This document shows positions 26,006 through 35,153 of a stretch of DNA of 64,000 bases, piece after piece. Source of the DNA: Nitrospirales bacterium (GTDB lineage: Bacteria; Nitrospirota; Nitrospiria; Nitrospirales; UBA8639); assembly GCA_022825885.1 (NCBI GenBank), contig JAJDVY010000013.1:16351-80350 (forward strand), written 5' to 3'. The notes beneath the pieces are model-generated. The model searched no databases. It worked only from the letters and a program-made list of their open reading frames with translations, and had not been told where the DNA came from. Within the stretch, counting starts at the first letter, position 1. The number at the start of each line of letters is the position of its first letter. A program made the translations under genes and the position numbers.

Positions 26006-27274
26006 ATGAAGATCCTGGTTGTCGGTAGTGGCGGGCGTGAGCATGCCTTGGTGTGGAAACTCGCCTCGAGTCCCCGGGTGAGCCAACTCTATTGCGCTCC
26101 CGGGAACGCGGGGATCAGTCAACTCGCCACGTGCGTATCTGTTCCGGCGACGGATTTGGCCGGACTGAAAGCGTTCGCCGAAGACAACGCCGTGGACCTG
26201 ACCGTGGTCGGTCCCGAAGCGCCCTTGGCGTTGGGCATTGCGGACCTGTTTCGAGAAAACAAGCTGAAGGTCTTCGGCCCGACCAGGAACGCCGCCAAGA
26301 TCGAATCCAGTAAATCGTTTGCCAAGAACCTGATGATGCGCCAGCGGATTCCGACCGCGGAGGCGAGGGTCTTTGAAAGCGTCCGGCCTGCGCTGGACTA
26401 CCTGGAACGATGTGCATTGCCCATCGTCGTGAAGGCGGACGGGTTGGCCCAAGGGAAAGGCGTGGTAGTGGCCAGGACGGCGCAGGTGGCGAAGGACGCG
26501 GTCATCAGCATGCTCGAACATCGGACCTTCGGCGACGCCGGCACGCGAGTGATGATCGAAGAATGTCTTGAAGGGGAGGAACTGACCCTGATGGCGTTTG
26601 CCGACGGGAAAACCGTGGCCCCCATGCTGGCCGCCCAGGATCACAAGCGGCTTGGGGAAGGCGACACGGGTCCCAATACCGGCGGCATGGGGGCCTATGC
26701 GCCCGCGCCGCTGGCCACTCCGGCATTGCGCTATGCGATCATGCGAGACGTGTTGCATCCCGCGATCGAAGGGCTGTCTCGCGTGGGCAGTCCGTTTTTC
26801 GGGGTCCTGTACGCGGGGCTGATGGTCAAGGACGGGACGCCCTACGTCCTGGAATTCAATGCGCGGTTCGGCGACCCTGAGACCCAAGTCGTGTTGCCGT
26901 TGTTGAAAACGGATCTGGCCGATGTCCTCGAAGCGGTCGTGGAGCATCAGTTGGATCAGATTCATCTCGAATGGTTCGAGGAGTCGGCCGTGTGCGTGGT
27001 CATGGCGTCGGGCGGATACCCGGGCAAGTATGCGCAGGATCTGCCAATCACCGGACTCCGGGACGTGTCCGGCCGGGACCGGGTCGCGGTCTTTCACGCG
27101 GGGACGGCCTGGAACGGTCCGGACGTTGTGACGGCCGGAGGGCGGGTGTTGGGGGTGACGGCCTGGGGACCTTCTCTCAGGGCGGCGCATGACCGGGCCT
27201 ATGAAGCGGGGCGGCGCATCTCGTTTGAAGGGCAATATTTCCGCACTGATATTGCCGGGCGAGTGTTGACGTAA
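26006..27274 (+). CDS. purD: Phosphoribosylamine-glycine ligase (GAR synthetase)
   Basis: Second step of purine synthesis: ATP-dependent joining of glycine to phosphoribosylamine. ATP-grasp family; visible motifs are MKILVVGSGGREHALVWKL at the start, VVGPEAPLALGI, KADGLAQGKGVVVA, EECLEGEELTLMAF, TGGMGAYAP, and the metal-binding EFNARFGDPETQ. ATG 26006 is the conserved start. The 422 residues match the family. It pairs functionally with purH upstream. Confidence 0.97.
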   Translation: MKILVVGSGGREHALVWKLASSPRVSQLYCAPGNAGISQLATCVSVPATDLAGLKAFAEDNAVDLTVVGPEAPLALGIADLFRENKLKVFGPTRNAAKIESSKSFAKNLMMRQRIPTAEARVFESVRPALDYLERCALPIVVKADGLAQGKGVVVARTAQVAKDAVISMLEHRTFGDAGTRVMIEECLEGEELTLMAFADGKTVAPMLAAQDHKRLGEGDTGPNTGGMGAYAPAPLATPALRYAIMRDVLHPAIEGLSRVGSPFFGVLYAGLMVKDGTPYVLEFNARFGDPETQVVLPLLKTDLADVLEAVVEHQLDQIHLEWFEESAVCVVMASGGYPGKYAQDLPITGLRDVSGRDRVAVFHAGTAWNGPDVVTAGGRVLGVTAWGPSLRAAHDRAYEAGRRISFEGQYFRTDIAGRVLT

Positions 27275-27301
27275 GCCGCCTCACGTTCAGGTAAGACGGT
27301 C

Positions 27302-27967
27302 GTGGCCAAAATCGTTGCAGTTCCTTCAGATCCTCCACCTTCCTTTTTTGTTCCCATTGCGGACCTCGTCCATCGCGGCGGACTGCTGGCTGTCGGGACG
27401 GAAAGCTCGTATGCATTGGCCGCATCCGCGTCGGGTTCTCACGCCTTGGACCGGGTGATGAAGGCGAAGGGCCGGCCTTCGGGCAAACCCCTTCTCGTGC
27501 TGATCGGGGAACGGAGCCAACTCGATACGCTGGCCGGGTCCGTTCCATCCTGGTTCTCTGTACTGGTCAACGCATTCTGGCCCGGTCCGTTGACCGTCGT
27601 TGTCCCCGCGCAATCCGGGCTTTCCCCCGTGTTGACGGCCGGGATCGGGACCATCGGAATTCGAGAGCCCGCGCCGGCGTTCCTGCGGGCCTTATTGCGT
27701 CATACGGGTCCGTTGACCGGGACGAGCGCCAATCGGTCCGGGCAGGTTCCGTGTCTGACCGCCGAGGAAGTGGAAGCCTCATTGGGTCACGACGTCGATC
27801 TCATTCTGGATGCCGGCCCGGCTCCGGGCCATGAGCCATCCACCCTGTTGAGCGTGGTGGATGCGCCGGCCATTCTCCGGGCAGGGCCCGTATCCGCGGA
27901 GGAGATTCAAGCCGTACTGTCGCAAGCCGGGTTTCTTGTTCCCGTCAGGGAGACTGCCGTAGAATAA
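27302..27967 (+). CDS. YrdC/Sua5-family protein (threonylcarbamoyl-AMP synthase-like)
   Basis: YrdC-domain protein, probably making threonylcarbamoyl-adenylate for t6A37 tRNA modification. The family features visible are [42 protein letters not shown] and [13 protein letters not shown] at 27302 starts the frame 27 bp after purD. It lacks the long C-terminal Sua5 domain, so it is the TsaC-like short type. YrdC homologues such as YciO have different activity, so the gene symbol is left open. Confidence 0.85.
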   Translation: MAKIVAVPSDPPPSFFVPIADLVHRGGLLAVGTESSYALAASASGSHALDRVMKAKGRPSGKPLLVLIGERSQLDTLAGSVPSWFSVLVNAFWPGPLTVVVPAQSGLSPVLTAGIGTIGIREPAPAFLRALLRHTGPLTGTSANRSGQVPCLTAEEVEASLGHDVDLILDAGPAPGHEPSTLLSVVDAPAILRAGPVSAEEIQAVLSQAGFLVPVRETAVE

Positions 27968-28014
27968 AGCAGGGAACGTTGAGTACGATGACGGGCATAC
28001 ATGAAAGACCAACG

Positions 28015-29046
28015 ATGATTGACCTGCGAAGCGATACCGTCACCAAGCCGACTCCGGGTATGCGAGAAGCCATGGCGCAGGCCGAAGTCGGTGACGACGT
28101 CTATGGTGAAGACCCGACGGTCAATGCCCTGGAGGCCGCGGCTGCCCGCATGTTGGGAAAAGACGCGGCCCTGTTTGTGCCGACCGGGGTGATGGCGAAT
28201 CAACTGTGTCTTCGTCTCCATACCCGTCCGGGCGATGAAGTGCTCGTGGAAGGGACGGCTCATATCATTCGTTATGAAGGGGGATCGGCTTCGGCCTTGT
28301 CGCAAGTCCAATTGTGCTGTATCGACGGCGACCGGGGCCTGTTGACGGCCAACAACGTGGTCGCGGCCATCCGGCCGAAAGACGTGCATAATCCGCCAAC
28401 GACGCTGCTGTGTCTGGAGCAGACGCATAATTTCGGAGGCGGGTCGGTTTATCCTTTGTCCGCGATCCGTGAGATCACCAAGTTGGCGGCGGACCAGGGG
28501 CTTGCGTTGCATTTGGACGGTGCCCGGTTGTTCAATGCCGCGGTGGCCACGGGGGTATCCGCAGCCGAGTTCGCGCAGCCGTTCGATACCGTGTCGTTCT
28601 GCCTGTCCAAGGGGTTGGGGGCTCCGGTCGGCTCGTTGATCACCTCGACCAAGGACCGGATCGCCAAGCTCCGGCGTTTGCGAAAAATGTTCGGCGGGGG
28701 CATGCGGCAGGCCGGCATTCTCGCGGCTGCGGGCCTCTATGCCCTGGATCACCACGTCACCCGGCTCAGGGAAGACCATGGCAATGCCAAGAGTTTTGCC
28801 CTGCAACTGCAACAGATTCCCACGGTGTACGTGGACCCCGACCACGTCGAAACGAATATCGTCGTGTTCGAGGTCGTGCGAAGCGACCGTTCGACGCAGG
28901 AACTCCTGCAAGCGTTCAGGGAAGCCGGGGTTTTGTTGAATGCCATCGGCGATCACCTGTTTCGTGCGGTCACCCATTTGGACGTGTCGAACGCGGACGT
29001 TGAACAGGCGACGCATACAATCGGCAACGTGCTGGCAAACGTATAG
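28015..29046 (+). CDS. ltaE: L-threonine aldolase
   Basis: PLP enzyme splitting L-threonine or allo-threonine to glycine and acetaldehyde. It begins [20 protein letters not shown] and contains [37 protein letters not shown] and the PLP-Lys segment [13 protein letters not shown], all typical of low-specificity threonine aldolases. ATG 28015 matches the family N-terminus; an in-frame ATG at 27988 is possible. Glycine formed here could feed PurD, whose gene is close by, but that link is inference. Confidence 0.93.
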   Translation: MIDLRSDTVTKPTPGMREAMAQAEVGDDVYGEDPTVNALEAAAARMLGKDAALFVPTGVMANQLCLRLHTRPGDEVLVEGTAHIIRYEGGSASALSQVQLCCIDGDRGLLTANNVVAAIRPKDVHNPPTTLLCLEQTHNFGGGSVYPLSAIREITKLAADQGLALHLDGARLFNAAVATGVSAAEFAQPFDTVSFCLSKGLGAPVGSLITSTKDRIAKLRRLRKMFGGGMRQAGILAAAGLYALDHHVTRLREDHGNAKSFALQLQQIPTVYVDPDHVETNIVVFEVVRSDRSTQELLQAFREAGVLLNAIGDHLFRAVTHLDVSNADVEQATHTIGNVLANV

Positions 29047-29058
29047 GCTGTATTTGTT

Positions 29059-29265
29059 ATGGCAACGCGTGACCGGGATTGGCCGGGATATACGGTGTGG
29101 TTCTTTTGTCCCGGTTGCGAGCGGCTGTGGACTTATCAAGGTCCGGACGTGGTTGCCTTGGACCGGAACATGGCCCTGGGTCCGGCCGTGGCCAGTGAAG
29201 GGATTCACAGTCGAACGTGTGTGAATTGTGACGGGTCGAAAACGGTTGCGGCTGCGGAGATTTGA
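29059..29265 (+). CDS. Small zinc-ribbon protein
   Basis: A 68-residue protein with two CxxC pairs, FCPGCERLW near the start and RTCVNCDGS near the end, the spacing of a zinc ribbon. The N-terminus WPGYTVWFF is aromatic-rich. No signal or membrane helix. It follows the threonine aldolase gene by 12 bp. The ribosome-binding site is weak, so expression may depend on coupling. Function unknown. Confidence 0.6.
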   Translation: MATRDRDWPGYTVWFFCPGCERLWTYQGPDVVALDRNMALGPAVASEGIHSRTCVNCDGSKTVAAAEI

Positions 29266-29274
29266 GTTACCGGG

Positions 29275-29700
29275 CTATTCCAAAGGAACGGCTTTGCCCT
29301 GAACGTCGGTTTCCCCTTCCTTGACCGTGGTTTTTTCCAGGGTCCATTCCATGGGCGTAATCGTGAGGGTGTGGCCTTTCAAGGTATAGAACTCGCCCTG
29401 CGAGATCACGAGCCGGCCATTCTCCTCAAGCGTCATATTGAGGACTTCCTTCCCGCTGTCCTGATGCCGCATCACCAGGCTCGTGGGACTTCTCTCGAGT
29501 GCATAGGCCTGACCTTCATTAATCGCCAACGTGCTGTCCGTGAGTTTGGCCGGCATTTTACCCCCCGTCTCGAACAGGGCAAAATTCACTTTCGGGAATC
29601 CGCCGGAGGAACGTGGCTCAATGTCGATCTGCGGCACGCCTTCGACTTCAATCGTGCCGTTGCTGTTACGGTACAGGTGAGGTCCGATTTGAATGTCCAT
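29275..29700 (-). CDS. Hypothetical protein downstream of comM
   Basis: Unrecognised 141-residue soluble protein, rich in beta-forming sequence (GTIEVEGVPQIDIEP, LVISQGEFYTLKGHTLTI), no Cys and no signal peptide. It begins 12 bp after the comM stop on the same strand and is probably cotranscribed with it, which may hint at a role in DNA uptake or recombination, but nothing in the sequence confirms that. Parts are repetitive in hydrophobic pattern, like a small beta-helix or barrel. Confidence 0.65.
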   Translation of the reverse strand: MDIQIGPHLYRNSNGTIEVEGVPQIDIEPRSSGGFPKVNFALFETGGKMPAKLTDSTLAINEGQAYALERSPTSLVMRHQDSGKEVLNMTLEENGRLVISQGEFYTLKGHTLTITPMEWTLEKTTVKEGETDVQGKAVPLE

Positions 29701-29712
29701 TCGAGTCCTTGC

Positions 29713-31239
29713 TTAAGATGTGGTCATTCGGTCCATGTTCCGATATTGGATCGCCTCGGCCAGATGCGACGGTTCAATAGCCTCTGAGTCTGCCAAATCC
29801 GCAATCGTTCGTGCAACACGCAGGATCCGGCCATAGGCGCGAGCCGAGAGCCCCAAACGGGTCACGGCTTGATCAAGAAGTTGCTTGCCGGCTTGGTCAA
29901 TCCGACAATGGGTTTTCATGTGCCGGGGTTTGAGTTGGGCATTGGCAGACAGGGACTCGGCGGCATACCGGTTCGCCTGGATATGACGGGCGTCGGCCAC
30001 GCGTTTCCGAATGACGTCCGAGCGTTCGGCCGGTTGATCGTGACCCAGGTCCGACGCCGGAACCGCAGGCACTTCCACGTGAATGTCGAGCCGGTCCCGG
30101 AGCGGTCCTGACAGCCGGCCTCGATACCGCCGGATCTGGTGGGCGCTACAGATACATTCCCGCGTCCGGTCGCCGTGAAATCCGCACGGGCAGGGGTTCA
30201 TGGCCACGATCAACATGAACCGCGCCGGATATTGGAGCGACGCGTTGACTCGCGTGACGGTGACCGTTCCCTCTTCGAGCGGCTGTCGCAAACCATCCAG
30301 GACCGATCTCTTGAACTCCAGCACTTCATCCAGAAAGAGGACGCCGTTGTGCGCCAAAGAGACCTCCCCCGGCTTGGGAATGCTGCCGCCTCCGATGAGG
30401 CCCGCGTCCGAGACGTTGTGATGGGGAGCGCGAAAGGGTCTGGTGGTCATCAGCGATTGGTTCGTCAGCAAGGTACCTGCCACGCTATGGACCCGGGTGG
30501 TTTCAAGGGCCTCCCGGATGCTGAGTCGAGGCAGAATCCCGGGCAGGCGTTGGGCCAACATCGTTTTTCCCGAACCCGGCGGTCCGATGAGCAGGACGTT
30601 GTGTCCTCCGGCTGCGGCGATTTCCAATGCGCGTTTGGCGTGGAATTGGCCGCGGACTTCGGCGAAATCTTCTTCCGGTGCGCCGGCGGACTGGAAAAAC
30701 AATTGCCGGTCGACGATGAGAGGGGCGATGCGTTGCTTTCCGGTCAGGAATTCAACGACTTCGGGAAGCGTATGCACGCCGTAGACTTCGACGTCGTCGA
30801 TCACCGCAGCCTCACGTGCGTTCTCGGCGGGGAGAATCAGGGGATGCCGGTTCTGGCATAACATGCCGATGGATAATCCGCCCCTGATGGGTTTAATGCG
30901 ACCATCGAGAGACAGTTCACCCACCAGCACGTAACGTTGAGCTGTTGCCTGATCGATGATGCCTTCGGCGATCAACATGCCGACGGCCATACTCAACTCG
31001 AGTCCCGCACCCTCCTTTTTCAAGCCGGCCGGCGCCAGGTTGACCGTAATCTTTTTCGGAGAGAGGGCGAAGCCGGTATTTTTCAGGGCCGCACGGATAC
31101 GGTCCCGGCTTTCCCGGACGGTTGCATCGGGCAGCCCCACGATGGAAAATTGAGGAAGGCCGCCGCCGATATCGACTTCGACCTCGATCAAATGGGCGTC
31201 GAGTCCATGCAGTCCGGCACTGAAGACTTTTGCAAGCAA
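29713..31239 (-). CDS. comM: ComM/YifB family Mg-chelatase-like AAA+ ATPase
   Basis: ComM is a hexameric helicase that promotes branch migration during natural transformation. The N-terminal domain has LAKVFSAGLHGLDAHLIEVEVDIGGGLP and a Lon-protease-like fold. Walker A is GPPGSGKTMLAQRLP, with HNGVLFLDEVLEF as Walker B. A four-Cys zinc region (CPCGFHGDRTRECICS) and a C-terminal Mg-chelatase domain follow. At 508 residues it is full length. The start is TTG at 31239 with GAGG five bases upstream. A type IV pilin gene at the window start is compatible with competence. Confidence 0.95.
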   Translation of the reverse strand: MLAKVFSAGLHGLDAHLIEVEVDIGGGLPQFSIVGLPDATVRESRDRIRAALKNTGFALSPKKITVNLAPAGLKKEGAGLELSMAVGMLIAEGIIDQATAQRYVLVGELSLDGRIKPIRGGLSIGMLCQNRHPLILPAENAREAAVIDDVEVYGVHTLPEVVEFLTGKQRIAPLIVDRQLFFQSAGAPEEDFAEVRGQFHAKRALEIAAAGGHNVLLIGPPGSGKTMLAQRLPGILPRLSIREALETTRVHSVAGTLLTNQSLMTTRPFRAPHHNVSDAGLIGGGSIPKPGEVSLAHNGVLFLDEVLEFKRSVLDGLRQPLEEGTVTVTRVNASLQYPARFMLIVAMNPCPCGFHGDRTRECICSAHQIRRYRGRLSGPLRDRLDIHVEVPAVPASDLGHDQPAERSDVIRKRVADARHIQANRYAAESLSANAQLKPRHMKTHCRIDQAGKQLLDQAVTRLGLSARAYGRILRVARTIADLADSEAIEPSHLAEAIQYRNMDRMTTS

Positions 31240-31282
31240 GGCTGCCTCGTGTGAGGGGTGAATGAAACGCGGAGCGTGAACG

Positions 31283-31312
31283 ATTATAGTTGTGGGTTTT
31301 TCTGGTTTTCAA
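31283..31312 (-). promoter_or_regulatory. Promoter of comM
   Basis: On the minus strand TTGAAA (31307-31312) and a consensus TATAAT (31283-31288) are 18 bp apart. The start of transcription would lie about 37 nt before the TTG start codon. The divergent Kelch gene starts within 40 bp of the other side. Confidence 0.6.
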
Positions 31313-31346
31313 CGTAACAGTCTAATTCAAGGTTCCTGAAGGACGC

Positions 31347-32873
31347 ATGATGACATTTCGAAAACATGATCGGTCTCAAAGGCTCGACGGAGGTGTTTGG
31401 TTGTCCGGCCTGTTGATTTCCTGTCTCCTGTGCGGGGCCGTGCCGCGGGCAGCCGGCGAATCCGGTTCAGGTCATTGGATGACCGGGGCTCCGGCGCCGA
31501 CGGCAAGGACCGAAGTGGCCGTGGCTGTGTTGGATGGACTCATTTACGTTGTCGGAGGATTCGAGCAATCGAGTTCGCGACCGACCCGGCAATCGTCCAT
31601 CAGCGCCAAGGTTGAGGTGTATGACCCGGCAATCAATCACTGGTCTTCAAAGCCGGACCTTCCCGTGGGGGTGCATCATGCCGGTGCCGCGGCGCTCGAT
31701 GGTTCGCTGTACGTCGTTGGCGGGTTTGCCGGGACTGCGAACATGATCTGGCGTCCGTCCAACCGCGTCTTTCGGTTCGATCCGGCCGGCGAGACATGGA
31801 CGGAACGGGCCCCGCTTCCCACGGCTCGTGGCGGCTTGGCCGTGACGACCCTGCAAGGGAAGCTGGCTGCCGTCGGCGGCTATGACGGCCGTGAGAACCC
31901 CACAGCCGTTGAAGTCTATGATCCGGCTATCGATCAATGGACCGCAGTCGCGTCCTTGCCCACTCCTCGTGATCATTTGGCCGCGGTCACGATTGGTGCG
32001 ACCCTTTATGCGATCGGCGGACGGGTACGGTTGAACTACCGGCAGAACCTGTCCACGGTGGAAGCGTATCATGCGGAGTCCAACCAATGGGTTTCCAAAG
32101 CCGGGCTGCAGACGCCCAGGAGCGGCATTGCCGCCGGTGTGGTGAACGGGTGGATCTACGTTTTTGGCGGAGAGTACGGGAAGGGGACTTTTCATCAGAA
32201 TGAACGGTACGGCCCGCGATTCGATCATTGGCAGACGATGGCGCCCATGCCGACCTCGCGTCATGGTTTGGGTGCCGCGGCAGTGGACGGCTACATCTAC
32301 GTGCTGACCGGCGGTCCTCGACCGGGTGGGTCGTACAGCCGGCTCAATGAGATTTTCATTCCTCCTGCCCCAGCTCACCCGATGCAATCCGGACGGACGC
32401 CGGCCGCGCATATCGGATCCGTCATGGCGCTCCTGGCCACCTTTCATGAGGCCGGAGCGTTGCCGCCGGACTCCAGCCGTCAGGCTGATCGACTCATCCA
32501 TGCGCTGATCCAGTCACAGTCGATGTTTCTCAAAAGTCCCGACCCCGTCGTACGGAATTTTTTGGTATCCGCCCTGTCTGAGAAGTTCAGCGAGAAGAAG
32601 GCGGCTTCATTGAGTCAGGCGTTTGCCTCGCAGGGATGGACTTCGGAGACGCTTGAAGCATTGGTGGACCATTCCGTGTCGCGAGTCATGGGTCACGAAC
32701 CGCGTTTGGAAGAGGTGTTTCGCGAGTACCGCGTCACCGCGGCCGACTGGACGTTGGTTGAGCAGGTGTTTGCCAAGGCAAGGGAGGAGCTTCTCAAACA
32801 GGGAAAGCAGGTGCATAGGGTCTTCACCGCCCAACGCGCGTCCATGCCGGGCGCGAGGCAGCCTCCGCCCTAA
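31347..32873 (+). CDS. Secreted Kelch-repeat protein
   Basis: A signal peptide (hydrophobic SGLLISCLLCGAVPRAAG, residues 24-40) leads to a periplasmic or outer-surface protein. Residues 45-340 have six Kelch motifs, seen as repeated IYVVGG, LYVVGGF, LAAVGGY, LYAIGG, IYVFGGEYG and IYVLTGG strands with Trp four to eight residues on, forming a beta-propeller. Residues 350-508 are a separate helical region with no match I recognise. The start is ATG 31347 or 31350 after AAGGA. The gene overlaps the convergent neighbour by four bases. Confidence 0.85.
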   Translation: MMTFRKHDRSQRLDGGVWLSGLLISCLLCGAVPRAAGESGSGHWMTGAPAPTARTEVAVAVLDGLIYVVGGFEQSSSRPTRQSSISAKVEVYDPAINHWSSKPDLPVGVHHAGAAALDGSLYVVGGFAGTANMIWRPSNRVFRFDPAGETWTERAPLPTARGGLAVTTLQGKLAAVGGYDGRENPTAVEVYDPAIDQWTAVASLPTPRDHLAAVTIGATLYAIGGRVRLNYRQNLSTVEAYHAESNQWVSKAGLQTPRSGIAAGVVNGWIYVFGGEYGKGTFHQNERYGPRFDHWQTMAPMPTSRHGLGAAAVDGYIYVLTGGPRPGGSYSRLNEIFIPPAPAHPMQSGRTPAAHIGSVMALLATFHEAGALPPDSSRQADRLIHALIQSQSMFLKSPDPVVRNFLVSALSEKFSEKKAASLSQAFASQGWTSETLEALVDHSVSRVMGHEPRLEEVFREYRVTAADWTLVEQVFAKAREELLKQGKQVHRVFTAQRASMPGARQPPP

Positions 32874-33619
32874 CCCTCTTGCCCTTTGCCTCTTGCTTTC
32901 CGGACCGGCTCAAGGCGGATCAAGCAAAGCGGGTCGCCGACGATGGCGGTCGGGTAGAGTTGTTCTTCGATGCGAAACGGGACCTGATGCCGGGTGAGCC
33001 ATTCCGTCATCCACGCGACTTCCTCTACCGTGGTGGAGAGCAGGCCGGGGCGTGAGAGTTTGGGTAAACACGCATCCAGCAGCCCCTCGATCTGAGTTCG
33101 TTCCTGCTGAAAGGCCACGGGATCAAATCGCGCGGGGTCTGCCCGCCCATAGGCCAACGCCGAGGTTTCCGGAAAACATTCGGGGTCATTGAGCACGCTG
33201 GCGATCCACAGGTGATCGAAGGTGCCAGGGGCCGTTTGGGCATTGGTCGCGTGAATGGCAAACGGCAGGCCGTCGCACGCCCGGTTCAGGATATCCACTT
33301 CCCGTTTTCGAAGATTATAGGCCTGAATGGTCCGGTTCATTTCAAGGGTTTCCACTATCAGCATGGGCAGTTCCGCCACACCGGCCCCCACGTAGAGGCT
33401 TCTTCCCTTTTGCGAGAGACGCGGCTTCAAGGCCTCTCCGATCCTGATGCCCATGGTTTGGCATTGTTTTCTGTGGACCTTCCAAAAGGCCGCGCCGCCT
33501 TCATCGCAATACACGTCGCCGAGTATAGTGTAGTTCAGTTTGGCAAAGACTTCCCTGACCACCTGCCTGGTTCGGGGTCGCGGGGAAAGGCCGTTGGCGT
33601 TTCGCGGGTTCGACGGCAT
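32870..33619 (-). CDS. Probable SAM-dependent methyltransferase-like protein
   Basis: 249 residues with a Rossmann-like core: SLYVGAGVAELPMLI (degenerate glycine loop with Glu), a second strand TIQAYNLRKREVDILN, and FDHLWIASVLND in the acidic strand position. This resembles methyltransferase motifs I-III, but the loop GAGVAELP is not canonical. The protein has no signal peptide. It is convergent with the Kelch gene, overlapping by four bases. Substrate unknown; the assignment rests on fold impression only. Confidence 0.55.
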   Translation of the reverse strand: MPSNPRNANGLSPRPRTRQVVREVFAKLNYTILGDVYCDEGGAAFWKVHRKQCQTMGIRIGEALKPRLSQKGRSLYVGAGVAELPMLIVETLEMNRTIQAYNLRKREVDILNRACDGLPFAIHATNAQTAPGTFDHLWIASVLNDPECFPETSALAYGRADPARFDPVAFQQERTQIEGLLDACLPKLSRPGLLSTTVEEVAWMTEWLTRHQVPFRIEEQLYPTAIVGDPLCLIRLEPVRKARGKGQEG

Positions 33620-33796
33620 GGGGCGGAGCTTCTCCCGGAGTCACGATCCGCCGGATTGGCCATAGCGTAGAAAAACCTAAGTTAAAAATCCTAGGAGACG
33701 TTGACTCTCATTCAGGGAATGTGATGAAGTATTTTGTTTGTTGCGCGCGAAAAAGGCAATCCCACGTGTCTTTTGATAGAGAAAACACCGGAATCT

Positions 33797-34150
33797 GTCA
33801 TTCCGAGCGTAGCGAGGAATTTCTCACTCAGCAACCAAATGCCTCAATGACCCTCCAGTCTGGCATTCCCGCGAAAGCGGGAATCCAGAACCTTTGTGAA
33901 TGGAGGAGAAAGAAAAGACACTGGATCCCTTAAGCGGTCATTCCCGACATCTTTCATCGGGAATCCAGTGCCTTTTGTTTTTAAGGGTGAAGAAAAAGAA
34001 AAACCCTGGATCCTCGATTAAAAATAGCCTGTCCTTGACGTTCTTAATCGAGGATCGAGGATGACAGCAGAGAAGGTCGAGGATGACAACGGGGAAGGTT
34101 GAGGATAACGGCAGGGAAGGTCGGGGATGACAGAAGGAGATTCCTGCGAA
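33797..34150. repeat. Repeat cluster (families A and B) before kdsD
   Basis: The 539-bp gap 33620-34158 holds no credible gene. It begins with a partial family A copy (TCATTCCGAGCGTAGCGAGG, from 33797). A large family B inverted repeat follows, with the left arm at about 33936 (GTCATTCCCGACATC) and the right arm at about 34010-34060, and then three short reiterations of a GGATGACAG-type unit up to 34135. The latter run into the region where the kdsD start could be misplaced. Confidence 0.75.
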
Positions 34151-34158
34151 CGTTGATC

Positions 34159-35124
34159 ATGGACGTCCTGGCTGAAATGCAGCGAGTGATTGATCTGGAG
34201 GTACGGACGATCAATGCGCTCAAGCCGGCCTTGGGCCCGGAGTACGAAGAAGCCGTGCGCTGGATTTTCGACTGCCGGGGACAGGTCGTGGTTACCGGGG
34301 TGGGAAAATCCGGCATCATCGGACAGAAGATCGCGGCCACGATGGTCTCCACGGGTACGCCGGCGTTGTTTCTGCACAGCGCCGACGGGCTGCATGGCGG
34401 CGTCGGGATCATCAAGAAAGAGGATATCGTGCTGGCTATCGGAAAATCGGGTGAAAGTGACGAATTGCTCGCGATTCTCCCCGCCGCCAGAAAGATCGGC
34501 ACAAAGGTTATCGCGATAACGGCCAAACCGCATTCAACCATGGCCAGGCATTCCGATCTGATCCTGCTGACGCCGCTAGAAGAAGAAGCCTGCCCGCTCA
34601 ACATGGCGCCGACGTGCAGCACGACAGCGGCCTTGGTGGTCGGCGACGCCCTGGCCGTGGCGCTTATGAAATTGCGGGATTTTCAACCCGATGATTTTGC
34701 CGTCAATCATCCCGGCGGCCAATTGGGGAAGCGGTTGCTGCTGACCGTTGGCGATCTCATGCGTTCCGGTCAAGACAACCCGGTTGTCCACGAGGCGCGA
34801 GACGTGCGGTTCATGTTGACGGAGATGACGCGACAACGGGCAGGGGCCGTTTCGATCATTGATGAAGCGCAACAATTGACGGGCCTGGTCACCGACTATG
34901 ACGTTCGTCGCGTGCTGGAGGCGCAAAAGGACGTATTCGCGCTGACGATCCAGGACATCATGAACGCGACCCCGGAATTCGTGTTCGAGGATGAGAACGC
35001 GTACGCGGCCCTGGAAAAAATGGAAAAACGCGAGAAACCCATTTCCGTCTTACCCGTCTTGAATCGTCAAGCCCAGGTCGTCGGCATGATTCATCTCCAC
35101 GACCTTGTGGCCCGCGGGCTGTAG
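34159..35124 (+). CDS. kdsD: D-arabinose-5-phosphate isomerase (SIS + CBS domains)
   Basis: Converts ribulose-5-phosphate to arabinose-5-phosphate, the first step of KDO synthesis for lipopolysaccharide. The SIS domain (residues about 20-190) has TGVGKSGIIGQKIAATMVSTG, LFLHSADGLHG, and SGESDELL. Two CBS domains follow (IMNATPEFVFEDENAYAAL is in the second). ATG 34159 matches the usual N-terminus; upstream in-frame starts at 34099 lie in repeat DNA and should be ignored. Length (321) is that of E. coli KdsD. Confidence 0.95.
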   Translation: MDVLAEMQRVIDLEVRTINALKPALGPEYEEAVRWIFDCRGQVVVTGVGKSGIIGQKIAATMVSTGTPALFLHSADGLHGGVGIIKKEDIVLAIGKSGESDELLAILPAARKIGTKVIAITAKPHSTMARHSDLILLTPLEEEACPLNMAPTCSTTAALVVGDALAVALMKLRDFQPDDFAVNHPGGQLGKRLLLTVGDLMRSGQDNPVVHEARDVRFMLTEMTRQRAGAVSIIDEAQQLTGLVTDYDVRRVLEAQKDVFALTIQDIMNATPEFVFEDENAYAALEKMEKREKPISVLPVLNRQAQVVGMIHLHDLVARGL

Positions 35125-35153
35125 GGAGAGGGTGGATCCCTGCACCATTCCCG

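Noticed and set aside
33721..33933. 70-codon frame before kdsD
   Set aside because: It is composed almost wholly of dispersed repeat sequence.
34099..34158. Upstream start of kdsD
   Set aside because: The extra residues are encoded by repeat DNA; ATG 34159 matches the family N-terminus.
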